Part shown: piece after piece, positions 1 to 9,082 of the stretch
How the letters are laid out: each line of letters begins with the position of its first letter
Numbering within the stretch: the stretch's first letter is position 1
Origin: Phytohabitans flavus
GTDB lineage: Bacteria > Actinomycetota > Actinomycetes > Mycobacteriales > Micromonosporaceae
NCBI RefSeq assembly: GCF_011764545.1
Contig: NZ_AP022870.1
Span: forward strand, 5,564,001 to 5,628,000
DNA: 64,000 nucleotides
Direction of reading: 5' to 3'
Made by a program: the position numbers and the translations under genes
The notes under the pieces: generated by a model
Seen by the model: the letters and a program-made list of their open reading frames with translations, nothing else
The model's database searches: none
Told to the model about the DNA's origin: nothing

Positions 1-314
1 TCGCGGCGGCGTACGCGCTGACGATGGCGACCGGTGACTTGCTGGACGCGTTCGAGCGGGGCGAGTTGAGCCGCACCGAGCTCGCCGTGCCGATCTTCGC
101 CGCGAAGACGGCCGCCACGAAGGCCGCGCTGGCCGCGACGACCGACGCGTTCGCCCTGATGGGGACCAGCTCGACGCGCACCGGCACCGGGTTCGACAGG
201 TACTGGCGGGACGCCCGGACGCTGGCCCTGCACGACCCGGTGGACTGGAAGCACATCGAGATCGGCGCTAACGTCCTGTCGGGTTGGGACCCGCCGCCCG
301 GAATTTATACCTGA
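1..314 (+). CDS. Acyl-CoA-dehydrogenase-like flavoprotein, C-terminal end (5' partial)
   Basis: The reading frame is already open at base 3 and runs to a TGA at 312-314, so only the last 103 or so residues are in the window. The segment is alpha-helical and alanine-rich, with the stretches FALMGTSSTRTGTGFDRYWR and ANVLSGWDPPPG. This resembles the C-terminal helical domain of acyl-CoA-dehydrogenase-fold FMN/FAD proteins, in particular the SfnB/DszC monooxygenase-like branch in which a Trp-Arg-Asp segment lies near the flavin. The active-site half lies outside the window, so substrate and reaction cannot be read. The fold assignment is from family resemblance only; the subgroup is an inference. 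Confidence 0.6.
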   Translation, partial: AAAYALTMATGDLLDAFERGELSRTELAVPIFAAKTAATKAALAATTDAFALMGTSSTRTGTGFDRYWRDARTLALHDPVDWKHIEIGANVLSGWDPPPGIYT

Positions 315-376
315 CGCGTGTTCATCCGATAATCCAGCAGCACCGTATTGGACCGGAGGGGACCAAGCGAGGTGCG

Positions 377-1414
377 ATGACTGCGGATCGCGAACGCCAG
401 CCTATCGACCGGCTGCGGGTCGGCGGGTGGCTGCCACCACCGCGTAGCGCGGGCCGGCGTGTGCTGGCACTGCCTGCGGCGCCGGAGCCGCTGGCATTGC
501 CGGCAGCGCCGGAGAGGATCGCCTTGCCGCCACCACCGGCCGTGCCGGCGAGGGGCGCGCACGCCGCGCCGGACGACGACGAGCCGGAGCCGCGCGAGGC
601 ACGACCGGCGCCGTACGAGGCGCCGGCGGTCGACCTGGACGCGCCGGTGTCCGCACCCGTGCCTCCGCCCCGGCGCCGGGCCGCTGCCGAAAGCACCGGT
701 GCCGGCCTCGCCCTGGGCGTCGGGCGCTATGTCTACCAGGGACGGCGCCGCCTCAGCGAGATGATCGCGCCCGGGCCGCGCCGGCAGCGGGTCCGGGTCG
801 GGGCGGCCGGGATCGCGGTCCTGGCACTGGCGATCGTAGCGGTGGCCATGCTCTCGCCGGACGGCGGCGAGCCGGACGGCGGGCGGGGGCTCGCGCTGCC
901 GGCGCCCCCGCCCAAGGTGCCGGCCCCCAGCGCCGACCAGGGGATCGGGCCGGCTGACATCCCGGCCGCCGCCAAGCCCACGCCCACCCCGTCCCGCGCG
1001 AAGGCCGCGCCGCCGGAGGGGCCGTTCACCCGCGCGTACGAGGCGGAGGACGCCGCGCTCGTCGGCGGCGCAGAGGTGCTCTCGCTCCGCCGGGCCTCGG
1101 GCGGCCGGATCGTGCAGAACATCGGTAGCGGGCCGGGCGAGGCGCCTGGACTTATCTCGTTCACCGAGGTGGACGTGCCGACGACCAACCGGTACGCGCT
1201 GACCGTCGAGTACGTGAGCGGCGAGGACCGTTCCGCGATCCTGTCCGTCAACACCGAGACGCATCTACGGCTGGAGTTCCCGTCGAGCGGCGGCTTCGAC
1301 GTGGTTGCCTCGCGGACGTTCACGATCCAGCTGGTCGGCGGGCGGAACAACCTGACCTTCAGCAACCCGGACGGCTTCTCGCCAAGACTGGATCGAATCA
1401 GTCTTCTCGGCTGA
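377..1414 (+). CDS. Membrane-anchored carbohydrate-binding (CBM6/35-like) protein
   Basis: 345 residues from the ATG at 377, chosen because GCGAGG lies 5 nt upstream; an in-frame ATG at 284 would overlap the previous gene. The N-terminal ~135 residues are low-complexity and Pro/Ala-rich, with near-tandem LALPAAPE units around residues 30-50. One transmembrane segment follows at about 140-162, then a proline-rich linker. A C-terminal domain (about 217-345) begins YEAEDAAL and ends with a DGFSPRLDRISL-type strand, which is the layout of CBM6/CBM35 beta-sandwich modules. The topology suggests an outward-facing sugar-binding domain tethered to the membrane. It stands directly upstream of the sugar-uptake operon, which fits glycan capture. 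No catalytic domain is visible. Confidence 0.65.
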   Translation: MTADRERQPIDRLRVGGWLPPPRSAGRRVLALPAAPEPLALPAAPERIALPPPPAVPARGAHAAPDDDEPEPREARPAPYEAPAVDLDAPVSAPVPPPRRRAAAESTGAGLALGVGRYVYQGRRRLSEMIAPGPRRQRVRVGAAGIAVLALAIVAVAMLSPDGGEPDGGRGLALPAPPPKVPAPSADQGIGPADIPAAAKPTPTPSRAKAAPPEGPFTRAYEAEDAALVGGAEVLSLRRASGGRIVQNIGSGPGEAPGLISFTEVDVPTTNRYALTVEYVSGEDRSAILSVNTETHLRLEFPSSGGFDVVASRTFTIQLVGGRNNLTFSNPDGFSPRLDRISLLG

Positions 1415-1417
1415 GGT

Positions 1418-1446
1418 TTAGCACAAGCACCACTCGGGTATAGACT
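1418..1446 (+). promoter_or_regulatory. Predicted promoter of the lacI-type regulator (leaderless)
   Basis: A -35-like TTAGCA (1418-1423) and a -10-like TAGACT (1441-1446) are separated by 17 nt. Transcription would start at about 1452-1453, on the GTG start codon itself, so the mRNA would be leaderless. No Shine-Dalgarno sequence precedes that GTG, which agrees. Confidence 0.5.
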
Positions 1447-1452
1447 GCCATC

Positions 1453-2496
1453 GTGGCGATGAAAGCGCTTTCAAAGCGGCGCACTGGAGTGACCATCTAC
1501 GAGGTCGCTCAGAGGGCCGGTGTGTCGATCGCGACGGTGTCGCGGACGATGCGCGACCCGGATCTCGTCACGCCTGAGACGCGGGCACGGGTGCTCGCCG
1601 CCGTCGAGGAGCTCGGTTTCAGGCCGAGCCGGTTGGGCCGTTCGCTGGCCGAGGGCCAGCACGCGGCCAACGGGATCGTGTTCCCGGACCTCGTCGGGCC
1701 GTATTACGCCGAGGTGGTCCTCGGCTACGAGGAGGTCGCCGCCGACCTCGGCCGGAGCGTGCTGATCCTGGCCACGCACGGCCGGCGGGACGCGGCGACG
1801 CAGGTGCTGGAGCTCGCCAGCCGGGTCGACGGCATGGTCGTCATGGGCCGTACCGTCGGCGACGACGTCGTGGAGCGCATCGCCGCGAGCGGTCCCCCGC
1901 TCGTGCTGGTCGCCCGCGACCCCGTCTCCTCTGTGGACACCATCCGCACCGACAACGAGCGCAGCGCGCGCGAGCTGGCCGAGCACCTGGTGGCACACGG
2001 CCACCGGCGGTTCGCCTTCGTCGGCGACCCGGACGACTCCCCTGACGTCGCCGGGCGGTATGCGGGGTTCGCCGCCGGGCTGCGCGCCGTGGGCGTTGCC
2101 GTGCCGGCGCCCGTGCGCTGCGCTTTCGACATCGAGGCCGGCCGTGCGGCGGCCGGGGCGCTGCTGCGGCGGCGCACCCGTCCACAGGTCGTGGTGTGCG
2201 CCAACGACGAGGTGGCCCTCGGCGTGCACACGGCGGCGACCGACGCCGGCCTGACCGTGCCGGACGACCTCGCGGTCACCGGCTGGGACGACGTGATGGC
2301 GGCCCGGTTCGCCGGGCTGACCACCGTCCGTCAACCGATGCGGGAGCTGGGCGCCACCGCGGCGCACTGGCTGCACGACCGCATCACCGAAGGCGGCTCG
2401 GACCGGTCGCGCCCGCGGGCCGCGGTGCGCAGCCAGGTCCTCCCCACGCAGCTCACGGTCCGCCGGAGCTGTGGCACCCATCCCCCTGGGAGGTAG
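1453..2496 (+). CDS. LacI-family transcriptional regulator
   Basis: 347 residues from GTG 1453. The N-terminus carries the LacI helix-turn-helix: TIYEVAQRAGVSIATVSR, then the hinge region with LVTPETRARV and ELGFRPS. The rest (about 70-335) is the periplasmic-binding-protein-like ligand domain, with the usual VPDDLAVTGWDD segment near the end. It probably represses the downstream ABC/glycosidase operon, which starts 5 nt after its stop codon, and is released by an oligosaccharide. The operator at 1460-1473 overlaps its first codons. An in-frame GTG at 1489 would give a start exactly before TIYEVAQ and leave the operator in the 5' leader; I prefer 1453 because of the promoter spacing. Confidence 0.9.
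   Translation: MAMKALSKRRTGVTIYEVAQRAGVSIATVSRTMRDPDLVTPETRARVLAAVEELGFRPSRLGRSLAEGQHAANGIVFPDLVGPYYAEVVLGYEEVAADLGRSVLILATHGRRDAATQVLELASRVDGMVVMGRTVGDDVVERIAASGPPLVLVARDPVSSVDTIRTDNERSARELAEHLVAHGHRRFAFVGDPDDSPDVAGRYAGFAAGLRAVGVAVPAPVRCAFDIEAGRAAAGALLRRRTRPQVVVCANDEVALGVHTAATDAGLTVPDDLAVTGWDDVMAARFAGLTTVRQPMRELGATAAHWLHDRITEGGSDRSRPRAAVRSQVLPTQLTVRRSCGTHPPGR
1460..1473. promoter_or_regulatory. LacI-family operator, perfect palindrome
   Basis: TGAAAGCGCTTTCA is a perfect 14-bp palindrome with the central CG typical of LacI/GalR operators. It lies inside the first codons of the regulator gene, just downstream of the predicted transcription start. A repressor bound here would block its own transcript and, by read-through, the sugar transporter operon behind it. 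The assignment is from motif form; binding is inferred. Confidence 0.65.
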
Positions 2497-2501
2497 ACAA
2501 G

Positions 2502-3770
2502 ATGACAACGCATCGGCGGTTGGGCACCGCCGCGGTGCTCGTCGCGGCCTTGGTGCTCGGCGCCTGCGGCCGCGACTCAGGCGGCGGCGAAGACGCCGCG
2601 CAGCCGGTTTCCGAGGGCAAGGCAAGCGGCGAGATCACGGTATGGGCGATGGGGACCGAGGGTGAAAAGCTCGGCGCGTTCGCCCAGGACTTCATGGCGG
2701 AAAACCCGGACGCGAAGGTCAACGTGACGGCGGTGCCGTGGGACGCCGCCCACCAGAAGATCGCCAGCGCGATCGCCGGTAAGCAGACCCCGGACGTGTC
2801 GATGCTCGGTACGACGTGGATGGGGGAGTTCGCCAAGACCGGCGCGCTCGACCCGACACCGGACGGCAGCATCGAGAAGGGCGCGTTCTTCCCGGGTGCC
2901 TGGGACACCACCGTCGTCGACGACACCTCGTATGGCGTGCCGTGGTACGTCGAGACCCGGCTCATCTACTACCGCAAGGACCTCGCCGCGAAGGCCGGCG
3001 TGACCGCGCCGACGACGTGGGACGAGCTGAAGTCGTTCGCCACCGCCATGCGGGACAAGGGCGGCGCGAAGTGGGGCATGAACCTTCAGCCCGGCGGCAC
3101 CGGAAGCTGGCAGAGCTTCATGCCGTTCGCCTGGTCCAACGGGGGCAACCTCACCGACGGCGACGCGTTCACTCTGGACAGTCCACAGGTGACTGAGGCG
3201 CTCGCGTACTACCAGTCCTTCTTCAAGGACAAGCTCTCGCCGCCGACCGACCTGTCGCTTCAGGGCGCGCTGGAGCAGAGCTTCATCAACGGCACGCTGG
3301 GCGCGTTCATCTCCGGCCCGTGGCACGTCGGTCTGCTGACCGAGCAGGGCGGCGCCGGGTTCAAGGACAAGTTCGCGGTGGCACCCATGCCGCGCAAGCA
3401 GTCCGCGACGTCGTTCGTGGGCGGCAGCAACCTGGCCGTCTTCAAGGACGGCAAAAACCGGGACGGGGCCTGGAAGTTCGTCTCCTGGCTGAGCCGGCCC
3501 GAGGTGCAGATCAAGTGGTACCAGGCGGTCTCCGACCTGCCGGCGGTACAGGGCGCGTGGAACGACTCGACGCTCTCCGGTGACCCGTTCCTGGCCACGT
3601 TCGGCGAGCAGCTCAAGGACGCCAAGTCGCCGCCGGCGATACCCACCTGGGAGCAGGTGGCCGCGGTGATCGACGGCGAGGTCGAGAAGGTCGCCAAGTC
3701 GAACGCGGACCCGGCCGGGGCCGCGAAGACGATGCAGCAGCGAGCCACCGGCATCGGCACCGGCGTCTGA
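2502..3770 (+). CDS. Sugar ABC transporter substrate-binding lipoprotein
   Basis: 422 residues; the ATG at 2502 follows a GGGAGG. A short basic N-terminus and hydrophobic stretch end in a lipobox with LVLGAC, so Cys22 should be lipidated and the protein anchored outside the membrane. The mature part is a family-1 extracellular solute-binding protein: EITVWAMGTEGEKL opens domain 1 and AVAPMPRK with SFVGGSNLAVF marks the later lobe. It would deliver an oligosaccharide to the two permeases that follow without a gap. No ATPase gene is present in the operon; such systems commonly share a housekeeping MsiK-type ATPase, which is inference here. Confidence 0.92.
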   Translation: MTTHRRLGTAAVLVAALVLGACGRDSGGGEDAAQPVSEGKASGEITVWAMGTEGEKLGAFAQDFMAENPDAKVNVTAVPWDAAHQKIASAIAGKQTPDVSMLGTTWMGEFAKTGALDPTPDGSIEKGAFFPGAWDTTVVDDTSYGVPWYVETRLIYYRKDLAAKAGVTAPTTWDELKSFATAMRDKGGAKWGMNLQPGGTGSWQSFMPFAWSNGGNLTDGDAFTLDSPQVTEALAYYQSFFKDKLSPPTDLSLQGALEQSFINGTLGAFISGPWHVGLLTEQGGAGFKDKFAVAPMPRKQSATSFVGGSNLAVFKDGKNRDGAWKFVSWLSRPEVQIKWYQAVSDLPAVQGAWNDSTLSGDPFLATFGEQLKDAKSPPAIPTWEQVAAVIDGEVEKVAKSNADPAGAAKTMQQRATGIGTGV

Positions 3771-3771
3771 C

Positions 3772-4716
3772 ATGGCCACGGCGACAGCACCAGCCAAGGC
3801 ACCGGCCGAGGCGAACGCCACGGCCGGTGCCCGCCCGCCGTACCGGCTCCGGCAGGGCCTCGCCGGCTGGGCCTTCGCCACCCCGTTCACGGTCCTTTTC
3901 CTGCTCTTCATGGCGCTGCCCGTGGTGGCGTCGCTGGTGATGAGCCTGACCGACCTGCGCTCGACCGACCTGCGGACACCCCTCGCGGTGGAGTTCGTCG
4001 GCTTGGACAACTACGCCCGGCTGTTGGACGACACGCAGTTTCGCCGGGCGGCGCTGAACACCGCGATCTTCGTGGTCGTCGGCGTTCCGCTGACGATCGC
4101 GGCCGGGCTGGCCGCGGCGAGCGCGCTCAACTCGGGGCTGGTGAAGTTCCGCACGCTCTTCCGGGTCGGCTTCTACCTCCCGGTGGTGACGAGCATCGTG
4201 GCGCTGGCCGTGGTGTGGCGTTTCCTGCTCGACCCCGAGGCCGGGCTAATCAACAACGCGCTGCGGGCGGTCGGTGTGACGGGGCCGAATTGGCTCGGCG
4301 ACCCCAACCTGGCGCTGCCGTCGATCATCGTGATGGCGGTCTGGCGCAACTTCGGCTTCCTGATGGTGATTTTCCTGGCCGGGCTCCAGGCGATCCCGGC
4401 AGAGCTGTACGAGTCGTCCAGGTTGGACGGTGCCGGCCGGTGGGCCCAGTTCCGGTACATCACGGTGCCGATGCTGCGCCCCACGCTCCTCTTCGGCGGC
4501 GTGGTCACCAGCATCGGCTACCTCCAGCTCTTCGAGGAGCCGCTGGTGATGACCCGGGGCGGACCGCTCGACTCCACGCTGTCCGTCTCGTACCACATCT
4601 ACAACCAGTTCGGCTTCGGCAACTACGGCTACGCGGCGGCGGTCAGCTACGTGCTCTTCGCCGCGATCGTCGGCCTGTCCGTACTCCAGTTCCGCCTCCT
4701 CGGATCGAGGGACTGA
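3772..4716 (+). CDS. Sugar ABC transporter permease (MalF-type)
   Basis: 314 residues, starting one base after the binding-protein stop codon. About six transmembrane helices are visible, the first at about residues 35-57 (TPFTVLFLLFMALPVV). The EAA loop that contacts the ATPase is recognisable as ESSRLDGAGRWAQFRYITVP at about 206-225. It forms the inner-membrane channel with the next gene. The N-terminal ~25 residues are an Ala/Thr/Pro-rich cytoplasmic tail, as in many actinobacterial carbohydrate permeases. Confidence 0.93.
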   Translation: MATATAPAKAPAEANATAGARPPYRLRQGLAGWAFATPFTVLFLLFMALPVVASLVMSLTDLRSTDLRTPLAVEFVGLDNYARLLDDTQFRRAALNTAIFVVVGVPLTIAAGLAAASALNSGLVKFRTLFRVGFYLPVVTSIVALAVVWRFLLDPEAGLINNALRAVGVTGPNWLGDPNLALPSIIVMAVWRNFGFLMVIFLAGLQAIPAELYESSRLDGAGRWAQFRYITVPMLRPTLLFGGVVTSIGYLQLFEEPLVMTRGGPLDSTLSVSYHIYNQFGFGNYGYAAAVSYVLFAAIVGLSVLQFRLLGSRD

Positions 4717-4717
4717 C

Positions 4718-5545
4718 ATGCGCCGCAGGGATCTCGTCGCGCGCGTCGGGCTGTACACGGTCCTCGGCGCCGGGCTGCTCGTTGTCGTCGGCCCGTTCCT
4801 GTGGGCCGTACTGTCGTCGATGAAGCCGGAGGCGGAGATCCGCCGCATCCCGGCCACGTGGTGGCCGGAGGTCTTCACCCTCGACAACTACCGCGAGCTG
4901 CTGTCCAGGCTGGACTTCCCACAGGCGTTCGCCAACTCGGCGATCGTCGCGGTGCTGACCACCCTGGGCAATCTCGCCTTCTGCTCGCTGCTCGGGTACG
5001 CGCTCGCCAAGCTGCGCTTCCCCGGCCGGCGGGCGCTCTTCCTCGTCGTGCTCGGCACGCTGATGGTGCCGAGCATGGTGACGTTCGTGCCGCAGTTCGT
5101 GTTGGTCAGCAACCTCGGGCTGGTCAACTCGTACGGCGGTCTGATCCTGCCCTTCCTGGCCACACCCTTCGGTGTCTTCCTGATGCGGCAGTACCTGCTG
5201 TCCATCCCGGACGAGCTCATCGAGGCGGCCAGAGTGGACGGTGCCGGCGAGCTGCGCATCTTCGCGCGGATCGTGCTGCCACTGTGCGGCCCGGCGCTGG
5301 CCACGCTCACCATCCTCACGTTCCTCGCCTCCTGGAACAACTTCCTGTGGCCGCTCGTCGTGGCTACCACCGAGGACAAGTACACGCTCCCCGTCGCGCT
5401 CGCGCTGTACAGCGTGGGCCAGAACCGCATCGAGTACGGGCTCGTGCTCGCCGGTGCGGTCGCCGTCCTGTTGCCCGTGGTCATCGTGTTCGTCCTGCTT
5501 CAGCGCCACTTCCTGCGGGGCATCGCGACGACCGGACTCAAGTGA
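4718..5545 (+). CDS. Sugar ABC transporter permease (MalG-type)
   Basis: 275 residues, one base after the preceding permease stop. Six transmembrane helices and the MalG-type EAA loop (IEAARVDGAGELRIFARIVL, about residues 168-187) are present. It ends with the hydrophobic stretch and FLRGIATTGLK tail common to this family. It pairs with the 3772 permease, and tight spacing implies co-transcription from the LacI gene onward. Confidence 0.93.
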   Translation: MRRRDLVARVGLYTVLGAGLLVVVGPFLWAVLSSMKPEAEIRRIPATWWPEVFTLDNYRELLSRLDFPQAFANSAIVAVLTTLGNLAFCSLLGYALAKLRFPGRRALFLVVLGTLMVPSMVTFVPQFVLVSNLGLVNSYGGLILPFLATPFGVFLMRQYLLSIPDELIEAARVDGAGELRIFARIVLPLCGPALATLTILTFLASWNNFLWPLVVATTEDKYTLPVALALYSVGQNRIEYGLVLAGAVAVLLPVVIVFVLLQRHFLRGIATTGLK

Positions 5546-5553
5546 GGGTTTCC

Positions 5554-7076
5554 ATGCGACGTCTCCTCGCCGCGGCCTCCGCCGCGGTCCTGCTCCTGCC
5601 CGCCGCCCCCGCCTCCGCGTCCGAAGACCCCTGCGCACGTATGCCCGCGACACCTGGCGGTCGATGGTCGCCATGGTCGACCCGGCCACCGGACTGCCCG
5701 CCGACAACATCGGTGGCGACCTGGCGCCGGCCAGCCGCTCGGCGTACACGTCACCGACGAACATCGGCGGTCTCATGTGGTCGGCCGTGGCCGCCCGAGA
5801 CATCGGCACCATCTCCCGCCGCGAGGCGTCCAAGGTGGTCGGTGCCGCGCTCGATGGCCTGTCCGACCTGGACCGGCACGACGACTCCGGCATGTTCTAC
5901 AACTGGTACGACCCGCACACCGGCGCGGTGCTGCACACCTGGCCGGAGGATGGCAACGTGGTCACGCCGTTCCTGTCCAGCGTGGACAACGGCTGGCTGG
6001 CGGCCGCGCTGCTGGTCGTGCGCAACACGTTCCCCGAGCACCGGGCGCAGGCCGCCGCTCTGCTGACCCCGATGGACTTCGGCTTCTACTACAACCCGGC
6101 CGCGCGCGGGCCGGACATCCCGGCCGGGCTGCTGCGCGGCGGGTTCTGGGACACCCAGCCGCCCGGCTGCTCGGTCGTCGACAACTACCGCGACCGCGGG
6201 CCGGACGTCTGGTACACCTGCAACCACTACGACATCGCGGTGACCGAGCCGCGGATCGCCAGCTACCTCGGCATCGCGTTCGGGCAGATCCCGCCCGCAC
6301 ACTACTTCGCGACCCAGCGGACGTTCCCGGACACCTGTGACTGGTCGTGGCTGGAGCAGAAAGCGGTCGGCTTCCACACGACCCACCTCGGCGTGCCGGT
6401 CTTCGAGGGCGCGTTCACGTACCGGGGCATCCAGTTCGTGCCGAGCTGGGGCGGCGACATGTTCGAGGCGCTGATGCCGGACCTGTTCGTGCCCGAGGCG
6501 AAGTGGGGCCCGCGCAGCTGGGGCCGCAACCACCCGGCGACGGTGGCTGGGCAGATCGAGCACGGCCTGCGCGACGCGAAGTACGGCTACTGGGGCTTCT
6601 CCCCCGCCTCCGACCCCTTCGGCGGGTACAAGGCGTGGGGCGTGGACGCGATGGGCATGGACCCGGGCGGCTACCCGTCCGACGTGGAGGCGTCCAACTA
6701 CGACGCCGGTTTCGGTGACTGCCGCGCGGGCGGTCCGGCACCGACCTATGGGGACGGTGTGGTGACGCCGCACGCGGCATTCCTCGCCCTCCCGTACGCC
6801 AAGCGCGCGGTCGTGGACAACCTTGCGAAGATGCGCGCCAACCTCGACGCGTACGGGCCGGGCGGCTTCTACGACGCGATCGCGGTGCGCAGCGGCACGG
6901 TGGCCAAGCGGTACCTGGCGCTCGACCAGTCCATGATCTTGGGCGCCCTCGGCAACGAGCTGGGTCACGACTCGGTCCGCCGGGCGTTCGTGACGCCCCA
7001 GATCGAGCGGGCGTTGCGGCCGCTGATGGCGATGGAGACATTCAACGTTCCGGCGCGTCAGGAGGCGGCCTGGTGA
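5554..7076 (+). CDS. Secreted PF10091/GH144-like beta-glucanase, frameshifted as read
   Basis: The ATG at 5554 opens a clear Sec signal peptide (MRRLLAAASAAVLLL ... ASA), but that frame fails soon after. The catalytic domain lies in another frame from about 5632. Adding one C to the CCCC at 5628-5631 joins them into a protein of about 507 residues. The body has the Glycoamylase/PF10091 pattern: NIGGLMWSAVAARDIG, DNGWLAAALLVVR, YGYWGFSPASDPFGGY and LALDQSMILGAL. That family includes GH144 endo-beta-1,2-glucanases, so beta-glucan cleavage outside the cell is a reasonable inference. A shorter start at ATG 5664 would drop the signal peptide. It overlaps the next gene by 4 nt. Confidence 0.75.
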
Positions 7077-8911
7077 CTTCGGTCGAGGAGCAGGCCCGTG
7101 CGGGCTGGGCGCGGCTCATGGGGTCCGGCGGTGCGCAGGACCGGGCCCCGGGTCAGATCGTGCCGGCCGACCTGCCGGCGCCGAATGGGCTCGTCGCGAC
7201 CGGTGGCCGCGGCCACGTGACGCTCAGCTGGGAGCCGGTGCCGGGCGCGATCGGGTACGCCGTGCACCGCGCCACCGCCTCGTCCGGCCCGTACGAGCCG
7301 GTCGACCACGGCGGTGGAGACGTGCTCGCGGTGCCGCACGGGCCGTACGCGGACACGACCGGCGAGCCGTTCCGCCAGTACTGGTACGCGGTCGCGCCGC
7401 TCAGCACGGTGACCTCGATGGGCCCGCTCAGCGTGCCCGCGGTGGCGGCCGCCAGCGCCGGCGCTGCCGACGGCCTGGCCGAGGTGGCGGTGCACGTGGC
7501 CGCCGACGTCGACGCCGGTCCGCTGCACCGGCCGTGGCGGGCGATGGTCGGCTCCGAGCACCTGAGCCACCTGCTGTGCGAGGACACGACCGGCGGCCGG
7601 CCGATCGGTGCCGAGCTGACCGAGGCGCTGCGCCGGGTCCGCGACGAGTTGGGCGTCCAGCAGGTACGGGCGCACGCGATCCTCTGCGACGACCTCGGCG
7701 TGTACAAGGTGGTCGACGGTCGGCCGCGGCTGGACTTCAGTGGCGTCGACCGGGTCTACGACACCGTCCTGGAGCTGGGCATGCGGCCGGTCGTGGAGCT
7801 CTCGTTCATGCCCCGTGACCTGGCCAGCGACCCTTCGCGCACCGTGTTCGCGTACGAGGGGATCATCTCGCCGCCCCGGGACTGGGAGCAGTGGTCGTGG
7901 CTCGTGCGGGAGCTGACCGCCCACCTCGTCGAGCGGTACGGGCTGGACGAGATACGCGACAACTGGTGGTTCGAGGTGTGGAACGAGGCGAACCTGTCGG
8001 TCTTCTGGTCCGGCACGCCCGAGGAGTTCTGGCGGCTGTACGACGAGACCGCCCGCGCGGTGAAGGCCGTCGACCCGGGGCTGCGCGTCGGCGGCCCCGC
8101 CTCGGCCGCCGTCGGGTGGATCGACGACCAGCTGGCCCGGACGTCCCCTGTGGACTTCGTCTCCACCCACACGTACGGCAGCCCGCCGCTCGACCTGCGC
8201 CCGCTCGCCGGCGACCGCCCTCTGCTGTGGACGGAGTGGGGCGTGACCGCCACGCACGGCAGCGAGGTCAACGACACTGTGTTCGCGGCGGCGTTCCTGC
8301 TCCGGGGCATGCGCTCGACGTCGCGGCGGGTCGACGCGCTCGCGCCGTGGGTCGCCTCGGACCACTTCGAGGAGCTGGGGCGGCCGCCACGGCTGACGCA
8401 CGGCGGCTTCGGGCTGCTGACGGTCGGCAACCTGGCCAAGCCGAAGTACTGGGCGCTCACGCTCGCCCAGCGGCTCGGCGACACCGAGCTGCCGGTCGCG
8501 CTCTCCGGCGACGGCGCGGCCGGGCTTGTCGAGGCGTGGGCGGCGCGGTCAGGCGACGGCACGGTCACGGTCCTGCTGTGGAACGCGACGCTCGATCACG
8601 CCAAGGCCGATGGCGACCCCGAGCTGGACCGGGCGGTCACCGTGGACGTGACCGGCCTGCCCTCGGCCGCGTACCGGCTGACACATTGGCGGGTGGATGC
8701 CACGCATTCGAACATCGCGGCGCTCTGGCGCACGATCAGCGAGGGCCGCGACTGGCCGGACGAGCGGCAATGGGCAGCGCTGCGCGAGGCGGACCGGCTC
8801 GCGGAGGTGGAGCCGTCGCGCGTGCTGGAGGCCCGAAACGGTACGACGGCGCTCGCCTTCGACCTCCCGATGCCCGCGATCTCCTGCATGGAGCTGGTCC
8901 CCATGCCCTGA
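7073..8911 (+). CDS. GH39-like glycoside hydrolase with N-terminal FN3 domain
   Basis: 612 residues from GTG 7073, which overlaps the previous stop as GTGA and has AGGAGG just upstream. There is no signal peptide, so it probably acts on imported oligosaccharides. Residues about 24-120 look like a fibronectin-III domain (GHVTLSWEPVPGAIGY). A TIM-barrel domain follows, with EVWNEANL giving the likely acid/base Glu305 and LLWTEWG giving the likely nucleophile Glu388, the arrangement of clan GH-A family 39 beta-xylosidases. The C-terminal part is beta-rich. It likely completes the breakdown of sugars taken up by this operon; the exact linkage is not determinable. Confidence 0.82.
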   Translation: MTSVEEQARAGWARLMGSGGAQDRAPGQIVPADLPAPNGLVATGGRGHVTLSWEPVPGAIGYAVHRATASSGPYEPVDHGGGDVLAVPHGPYADTTGEPFRQYWYAVAPLSTVTSMGPLSVPAVAAASAGAADGLAEVAVHVAADVDAGPLHRPWRAMVGSEHLSHLLCEDTTGGRPIGAELTEALRRVRDELGVQQVRAHAILCDDLGVYKVVDGRPRLDFSGVDRVYDTVLELGMRPVVELSFMPRDLASDPSRTVFAYEGIISPPRDWEQWSWLVRELTAHLVERYGLDEIRDNWWFEVWNEANLSVFWSGTPEEFWRLYDETARAVKAVDPGLRVGGPASAAVGWIDDQLARTSPVDFVSTHTYGSPPLDLRPLAGDRPLLWTEWGVTATHGSEVNDTVFAAAFLLRGMRSTSRRVDALAPWVASDHFEELGRPPRLTHGGFGLLTVGNLAKPKYWALTLAQRLGDTELPVALSGDGAAGLVEAWAARSGDGTVTVLLWNATLDHAKADGDPELDRAVTVDVTGLPSAAYRLTHWRVDATHSNIAALWRTISEGRDWPDERQWAALREADRLAEVEPSRVLEARNGTTALAFDLPMPAISCMELVPMP

Positions 8912-8923
8912 GGGCCAGGCCCC

Positions 8924-8969
8924 GTCTGGGAGCGGTTAGGGCGCCCATGCCGCCCTAACCGCCCCAGAC
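8924..8969 (+). terminator. Strong hairpin terminator after the GH39 operon
   Basis: GTCTGGG-A-GCGGTTAGGGCG pairs with CGCCCTAACCGC-CCCAGAC around a short loop, a 19-bp stem with a single bulged A. No U-tract follows, as is common in actinomycetes. It starts 12 nt after the GH39 stop codon and lies between convergent genes. Confidence 0.75.
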
Positions 8970-8991
8970 CGGCCGTAGGCCGAAATGGGGT

Positions 8992-9071
8992 GGGCTTTGC
9001 CAAGCGCGGAGGGTGAGGCCGCGGGAGCAGCGGTCTGGACCACGACGGACGTCGCGGTAGCTCAAATCTCT
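8992..9071 (-). repeat. Structured dispersed repeat, copy R1
   Basis: Read on the minus strand this is the consensus repeat: AGAGATTTGAGCTACCGCGA, then GTCC, a GGTCC/GGACC-type dyad, CTGCTCCCGCGGCCTCACCC and TCCGCGCTT. It begins 11 nt behind the stop codon of the XRE gene at 9083 and has that gene's orientation. Its first dyad carries substitutions (GTCCGTCGTGG rather than GTCCGCGGTGG). Confidence 0.85.
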
Positions 9072-9082
9072 TTAGAGAGTGT

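Noticed and set aside
5554..7076. True pseudogene status of the PF10091 enzyme (and of the eight other frameshifted genes)
   Set aside because: All breaks are a single missing base in C/G homopolymers and flanking sequence is fully conserved; sequencing error explains them better than decay.
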